From the NCBI GenBank assembly GCA_002719615.1, contig PBHZ01000007.1, positions 38,627 through 49,184 of the forward strand: 10,558 bases of DNA, given 5' to 3'. The notes under the pieces were generated by a model that did no database searches, was not told the DNA's origin, and saw only the letters and a list, made by a program, of their open reading frames with translations. Positions 7,260-10,558 of the stretch are shown one piece after another. The DNA is from Methanobacteriota archaeon (GTDB lineage: Archaea > Thermoplasmatota > Poseidoniia > Poseidoniales > Thalassarchaeaceae). Every line of letters starts with the position of its first letter. The first letter of the stretch is position 1. The translations under genes and the position numbers were made by a program.

Positions 7260-8894
7260 CTAATTATTCAAGTTACCCCATTCTTTTATTTTCTTTACAA
7301 TTCCAACTAGTTCATCTGGCCTATATTTTCTATCTTCAAAAATAAATCTTATTAGAACTGGGTCTTTTACCATATTTTGAAGTTCTGAGGCAGGAAGAGC
7401 ATCGAATTCTTCTCTAGATAGTGTATTAAGATTTCTTACTCTAGTAAGTAAAACCTGTCTTATTTTATCCGACTTTTGATAATATTCATATCTAGTGGCA
7501 TCTCCAAATCCGTAGTAAATTATTCTAAAAATATGTCTCCAATCTTCTGGATCTTCTTTTCTGATGATTATTGCTTCTAATGAAATAAATAATATTAAGA
7601 ATAAAATGAGCATTGCCATCCAATCATTTGTAAAATAAATTAACAAATAATATATTAGATTATACGTATCTCCAAATATATTTTGCTGTTGATGTCTACT
7701 TTCATCAAAAATTACCAGAGCATTACTACTAATATTTGTTCCAGATTGAGCCACTAAAAGAGATTCGGCTATGATATCTAGTGCCCACTTTCTGTTGTCA
7801 TTTTGAGGTACTAAACCAGAATAAAATTCATCAAATTCTGGATTATAAAGTGAATTAATTAGCATTGAGCCATCCGAAACGAAATGTATCCTACCAGAAG
7901 TAGAGGATCTGCAAAGGATATTTTCACAATAACGGACGTAAACAGGAAAAGGCCCTTGTTCATCTCCTTCAATGCCTAATGCCTCATAACCTCCAATTGT
8001 GTAATTACCGTCATCATTATTATCCATCCATGAATCCAAAGTTGTCCTGGCTACAACATAACGATGCTCAGATGGATTATATGCTGAAGTTTTATCAAAT
8101 CCGGAAAGACCATTGGTAAGTAAATTATAACCTTCACTAAAGTCCCATTCTCCTGTTTCGACATCGAATCTGTGAGCACATAATCCAACATTCAATAAAT
8201 TGATTACAGGATTTGGAGTATTTGGATTATTAGGATCAGCATCTAATAAATCTATTACTCCATCATCATCGATATCACGAATACACGGATTTACTGATTT
8301 CTGAGAGTTGGGAGTAGTAGTGAAATTGTAGGCTGAAGTAGTATTAACCCAAACAAAGTTATAACCCAATTCTCGATCATAAGATTCTCCGTCATACAAA
8401 CTATGTCCAGTGTATTCCAACCCAAATTGGTCTGCTAAGTTACTAGAATATCCAAAATCGTCCATCAATAACACAGTTCCTCCACGCTCGACATATTGAG
8501 CTATGGCGACTATTTCAGAAGATGTATATCCATCACCTTCTGAAAATTGAATGACATCTTCATCTCCAGTAAAACGAGGTAATGATATTGTATCTCTTTC
8601 AACTCCAGAAATTACAAATACAGACTCTTCTGGAAATTCAACTTCACTAAGCAATAATGGACTAGAAACCAGAGCAGTGGTTGGGATATTTAAATCATTT
8701 AATTCCTCCCTAAATGAGCCGAGGTCATTCCAGTCATTACCATAAGCAGATTGTTGTGTTTCTCCTGGTATTACATATGAGACTGCGATGGATGAAACCA
8801 GTAAAATCAATAGAGTCCAGAACGAAAAAAGTAACGCATTACGACGATATTTTTCAGATATGATTCTTTTAGAGAATCTTTTCCAATCAACCAT
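7260..8894 (-). CDS. DUF4350-like bitopic membrane protein with Ca-binding loops
   Basis: A 544-residue protein from ATG 8894. A short basic cytoplasmic N-terminus precedes helix 1 (about 20-43). The external part contains a GATase1-like Rossmann segment (YVERGGTVLLMDD at 134-146), then GRIHFVSDGSMLINS (334-348) and ALVIFDESRH (392-401), the blocks expected of DUF4350. Helix 2 lies near 426-444, followed by a basic cytoplasmic tail of about 100 residues. Inserted in the external domain are an acidic thrombospondin-3-like loop, DIDDDGVIDLLDADPNNP (207-224), and an EF-hand-like stretch DNNDDGNYTIGGYE (291-304), plus four cysteines (204, 239, 323, 328). An in-frame GTG at 8906 would add four residues, but it sits too close to the TATA element. 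First gene of the operon with DUF58. The family name is from motif memory and is moderately sure; function unknown. Confidence 0.82.
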   Translation of the reverse strand: MVDWKRFSKRIISEKYRRNALLFSFWTLLILLVSSIAVSYVIPGETQQSAYGNDWNDLGSFREELNDLNIPTTALVSSPLLLSEVEFPEESVFVISGVERDTISLPRFTGDEDVIQFSEGDGYTSSEIVAIAQYVERGGTVLLMDDFGYSSNLADQFGLEYTGHSLYDGESYDRELGYNFVWVNTTSAYNFTTTPNSQKSVNPCIRDIDDDGVIDLLDADPNNPNTPNPVINLLNVGLCAHRFDVETGEWDFSEGYNLLTNGLSGFDKTSAYNPSEHRYVVARTTLDSWMDNNDDGNYTIGGYEALGIEGDEQGPFPVYVRYCENILCRSSTSGRIHFVSDGSMLINSLYNPEFDEFYSGLVPQNDNRKWALDIIAESLLVAQSGTNISSNALVIFDESRHQQQNIFGDTYNLIYYLLIYFTNDWMAMLILFLILFISLEAIIIRKEDPEDWRHIFRIIYYGFGDATRYEYYQKSDKIRQVLLTRVRNLNTLSREEFDALPASELQNMVKDPVLIRFIFEDRKYRPDELVGIVKKIKEWGNLNN

Positions 8895-8916
8895 GTTCGA
8901 AGTCACCAGCGCTTAG

Positions 8917-8924
8917 TTTTAATC
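8917..8924 (-). promoter_or_regulatory. TATA-like promoter of the DUF4350/DUF58 operon
   Basis: GATTAAAA on the minus strand is centred about 26 bases before the ATG at 8894, the classical archaeal distance from TATA box to transcription start. No Shine-Dalgarno site lies between, so this mRNA is probably leaderless. This decides in favour of ATG 8894 over GTG 8906. Confidence 0.55.
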
Positions 8925-8932
8925 AACGAGCA

Positions 8933-8969
8933 TTAAGTTCATCTTAAGACCGTTGTGAGGCCGTGAACT
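8933..8969. repeat. Nested inverted repeats upstream of the membrane operon
   Basis: TTAAG-TTCAT-CTTAA (8933-8947) is a perfect 5-base dyad. Its AGTTCA half (8936-8941) also pairs with TGAACT at 8964-8969, so two alternative stem-loops share one arm. The block lies just upstream of the TATA-like element and downstream of the PRC-barrel stop, so it could be an operator or an RNA end structure. Short arms make chance a real possibility. Confidence 0.35.
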
Positions 8970-8986
8970 AAGGCGGCATCATACAA

Positions 8987-9229
8987 TTAACGAGATAATT
9001 GAACATTTTTACCTATTTTATCAATTTCTTCCGCTGGAATTGAGATTAGACCATCTTCGGTTGGCCAAGGTAAAACTGCAGGATCTAGGTCAGGCTCTAA
9101 TGCTACCAAAATAGCAACAATATTTCCAGTTGATGAATCAATGGTGAAATCAGCGAGAGTTCCCAATACTTCTCCTGCTATGTCAACTACTTTTCTTCGT
9201 AAAATCTCCATACTGAATGTTGATGACAT
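8987..9229 (-). CDS. PRC-barrel domain protein
   Basis: An 80-residue protein that is essentially one PRC-barrel: RRKVVDIAGEVLGTLADFTID (11-31 region, with GEVLG turn), then STGNIVAILVAL, the LPWPTEDG segment (53-60) and the closing IPAEEIDKIGKNVQL (64-78). Free-standing archaeal PRC-barrel proteins of this size include division factors such as the CdpB proteins that work with SepF/FtsZ, and others of unknown role; RNA-related PRC-barrels (RimM) are larger. Cytoplasmic, with no signal or membrane segment. The start at 9229 is supported by GAGG overlapping the upstream stop codon; Met7 is possible. It lies 9 bases after the CDC48-type gene and is presumably co-transcribed with it. A division role is inference only. 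Confidence 0.9.
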   Translation of the reverse strand: MSSTFSMEILRRKVVDIAGEVLGTLADFTIDSSTGNIVAILVALEPDLDPAVLPWPTEDGLISIPAEEIDKIGKNVQLSR

Positions 9230-9235
9230 ATTTTT

Positions 9236-9240
9236 TCCTC
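9236..9240 (-). promoter_or_regulatory. Shine-Dalgarno site of the PRC-barrel gene
   Basis: Minus-strand TGAGGAAAAAATATG: GAGG overlaps the TGA stop of the CDC48-type gene and lies 7 bases before the ATG at 9229. It supports coupling of the two genes. Confidence 0.6.
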
Positions 9241-10558
9241 ATACAGATTCGATTCCAGAAGTACTACTTGATGATCTTTTTACTGATTCTAGACCACTAG
9301 TTAGTGTAGATTCCATACGATTGTAATATTCCATCATTTCGTCGGTAACAGTTGGCCTAACTCTATCTATAGCTTGTTCAAAAAATTTCTTTGAAACTGT
9401 TTTTTTATTGGCTCTCATAGAAATTAATGCCGCTTCCCTGCATATTGCTTCAATATCTGCACCAGTGTAATTCTCCAACCTTGATACTAAGTCATCAATA
9501 TTAAATTTCCCCAATGGCATTGATTCGGTATGAATTTTGAGGATTTCCTTAATTGATGCTTTATCAGGAGGAGGGATGTGTAGTACACGTTCAAATCGTC
9601 CTGAACGGAGCAATGCCGGATCTATCATTTCGGGTCTATTTGTGGCAGCAACCACGATTACACCTTCCATAGATTCTACTCCATCCATACTACTTAGTAA
9701 TTGATTAACGACTCTATTCATTGCATCAGATCCTCCACCAGAATTATCTCTCCTAACTCCTGCTATACTTTCAAATTCATCTAGGAAAATAATAGAAGGA
9801 CTTGCCTGCTTTGCTTTCTTGAATACTTCTCTTACAGCCTTTTCAGATTCACCCACCCATTTTGATATTAATTCTGGGCCTTTGATAGTAATGAAATTAG
9901 CACTGGCCTCATTTGCTATTGCTTTTGCGATTAATGTTTTTCCAGTACCCGGGGCTCCGAAAAGTATTATCCCCCTAGGTGGTTTTATTCCAAAGTGTTC
10001 AAATGTTTCAGGCCTATTGAGTGGCCACTCAATGCTTTCCTTCAACCTATCTTTAATTTCATCCAAACCACCTACTTGTTCCCAACTAACTTGTGGTACT
10101 TCAATGTAAACTTCCCTTAGTGCACTGGGCTCGATATCTTTGATTGCGAGATGGAAATCGACCATTTTTACCTCCATTTTTTCTATTACTTCTGGAGGGA
10201 TCTCATCTTCATCAAGATTGATTTCTGGTAAGTATCTTCGGAGAGCTTTCATGGCAGATTCCCGAACTAACGCAGAAATATCTGCCCCAACAAAACCATA
10301 TGTATTTTCTAATAGCCAATCAATATCAAAATCATCACTTATCGGCATATCTCTGGTGTGGATGCCAATAATTTCAGCTCTTCCATTCTTATCTGGGACT
10401 CCGATTTCTAATTCTCTATCAAAACGACCAGGGCGACGTAGTGCTGGATCGATAGCATCGCGACGGTTGGTAGCCCCTATCACAACAACATTATCTCGTC
10501 CTTGCATCCCATCAAGTAATGTTAGTAGTTGTGCAACTACTCTACGTTCAACTTCGCC
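9239..10558 (-). CDS. cdc48: CDC48/VAT-family AAA+ ATPase (5' end outside window)
   Basis: The last 439 residues of a two-ring AAA+ unfoldase. The window edge cuts inside domain D1: its Walker A and B lie outside, but VERRVVAQLLTLLDGM, the sensor-1 ATN and the arginine-finger RRPGRFDRE are present (about 3-48). D2 is whole: WEQVGGLDEIK (159-169), Walker A GAPGTGKT (201-208), pore-loop KWVGESE (about 233-239), Walker B FLDEFE (258-263), sensor 1 N307 and arginine fingers R318 and R321. D2 differs slightly from the usual GPPGTGKT and DEID/DEIE. The C-terminus is Ser-rich (SSSST) with two TSG(L/I)ESV copies, and has no hydrophobic-Tyr-X tail of the kind used to dock on 20S proteasomes. It extracts and unfolds substrates in the cytoplasm; partners here are unknown. 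The codons before the Met at 10507 are plainly coding, so that Met is not the start. Confidence 0.96.
   Translation of the reverse strand, partial: GEVERRVVAQLLTLLDGMQGRDNVVVIGATNRRDAIDPALRRPGRFDRELEIGVPDKNGRAEIIGIHTRDMPISDDFDIDWLLENTYGFVGADISALVRESAMKALRRYLPEINLDEDEIPPEVIEKMEVKMVDFHLAIKDIEPSALREVYIEVPQVSWEQVGGLDEIKDRLKESIEWPLNRPETFEHFGIKPPRGIILFGAPGTGKTLIAKAIANEASANFITIKGPELISKWVGESEKAVREVFKKAKQASPSIIFLDEFESIAGVRRDNSGGGSDAMNRVVNQLLSSMDGVESMEGVIVVAATNRPEMIDPALLRSGRFERVLHIPPPDKASIKEILKIHTESMPLGKFNIDDLVSRLENYTGADIEAICREAALISMRANKKTVSKKFFEQAIDRVRPTVTDEMMEYYNRMESTLTSGLESVKRSSSSTSGIESV

Noticed and set aside
8951..8980. Locally GC-richer patch considered as a tRNA or small RNA
   Set aside because: Too short for a tRNA, with no T-loop GTTC...-like arm or acceptor pairing that I could find.
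9819..10109. Plus-strand frame of 96 codons
   Set aside because: Antisense to the conserved D2 Walker A region of the CDC48-type gene.
1..10558. Mobile elements, CRISPR arrays or phage genes
   Set aside because: No transposase, integrase, terminal inverted repeats or regularly spaced repeats were seen; the gene content is housekeeping plus membrane genes.

Overview
This is an AT-rich archaeal window with no mobile elements, CRISPR arrays, rRNA or tRNA that I can see. The archaeal assignment rests on a pyrB-pyrI pair with a zinc-binding PyrI, a two-AAA-domain CDC48/VAT ATPase, a five-double-Cys tRNA thiolase of the NcsA/TtuA type, a small free-standing PRC-barrel protein, and TATA-like promoters placed about 20-26 bases before start codons. 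Low GC, Ca-binding loops in exported proteins and the DUF58-containing membrane operon suggest a marine Thermoplasmatota lineage such as Marine Group II/III (Poseidoniia). That lineage call is inference, not shown by any single marker here.

Layout. Positions 1-1937 (minus): a GHMP sugar kinase of the HddA type, followed 12 bases later by an exported protein that runs off the left edge; this second gene has no stop in the window and is easy to miss. Positions 1938-2055: a divergent promoter region. Positions 2056-3459 (plus): pyrB and pyrI, abutting, encode the catalytic and regulatory chains of aspartate carbamoyltransferase. Positions 3465-4460 (minus): the tRNA 2-thiolation enzyme, convergent with pyrI across 5 bases. 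Positions 4578-4802 (plus): a small two-helix membrane protein whose stop codon directly touches the stop codon of the next, opposing gene.

Positions 4803-8894 (minus): a three-gene membrane operon read in the order DUF4350-like bitopic protein, DUF58 protein, polytopic (about 8 helices) membrane protein of unknown family. The inner two genes have clear Shine-Dalgarno sites placed right at the upstream stop codon, while the first gene looks leaderless. Positions 8987-10558 (minus): the C-terminal two thirds of a CDC48-family AAA+ ATPase, then a PRC-barrel protein with its own Shine-Dalgarno site.

How they work together. PyrB and PyrI form one pyrimidine-synthesis enzyme. The kinase and exported protein may belong to surface glycan or glycoprotein production. 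The most interesting unit is the DUF4350-like/DUF58/polytopic operon next to CDC48 and the PRC-barrel gene. It resembles the widespread MoxR-DUF58-DUF4350 envelope loci, but has no MoxR in view, has Ca-binding loops inserted in the external domain, and adds an unrecognised polytopic partner. It is my best candidate for an undescribed system, with function unknown.
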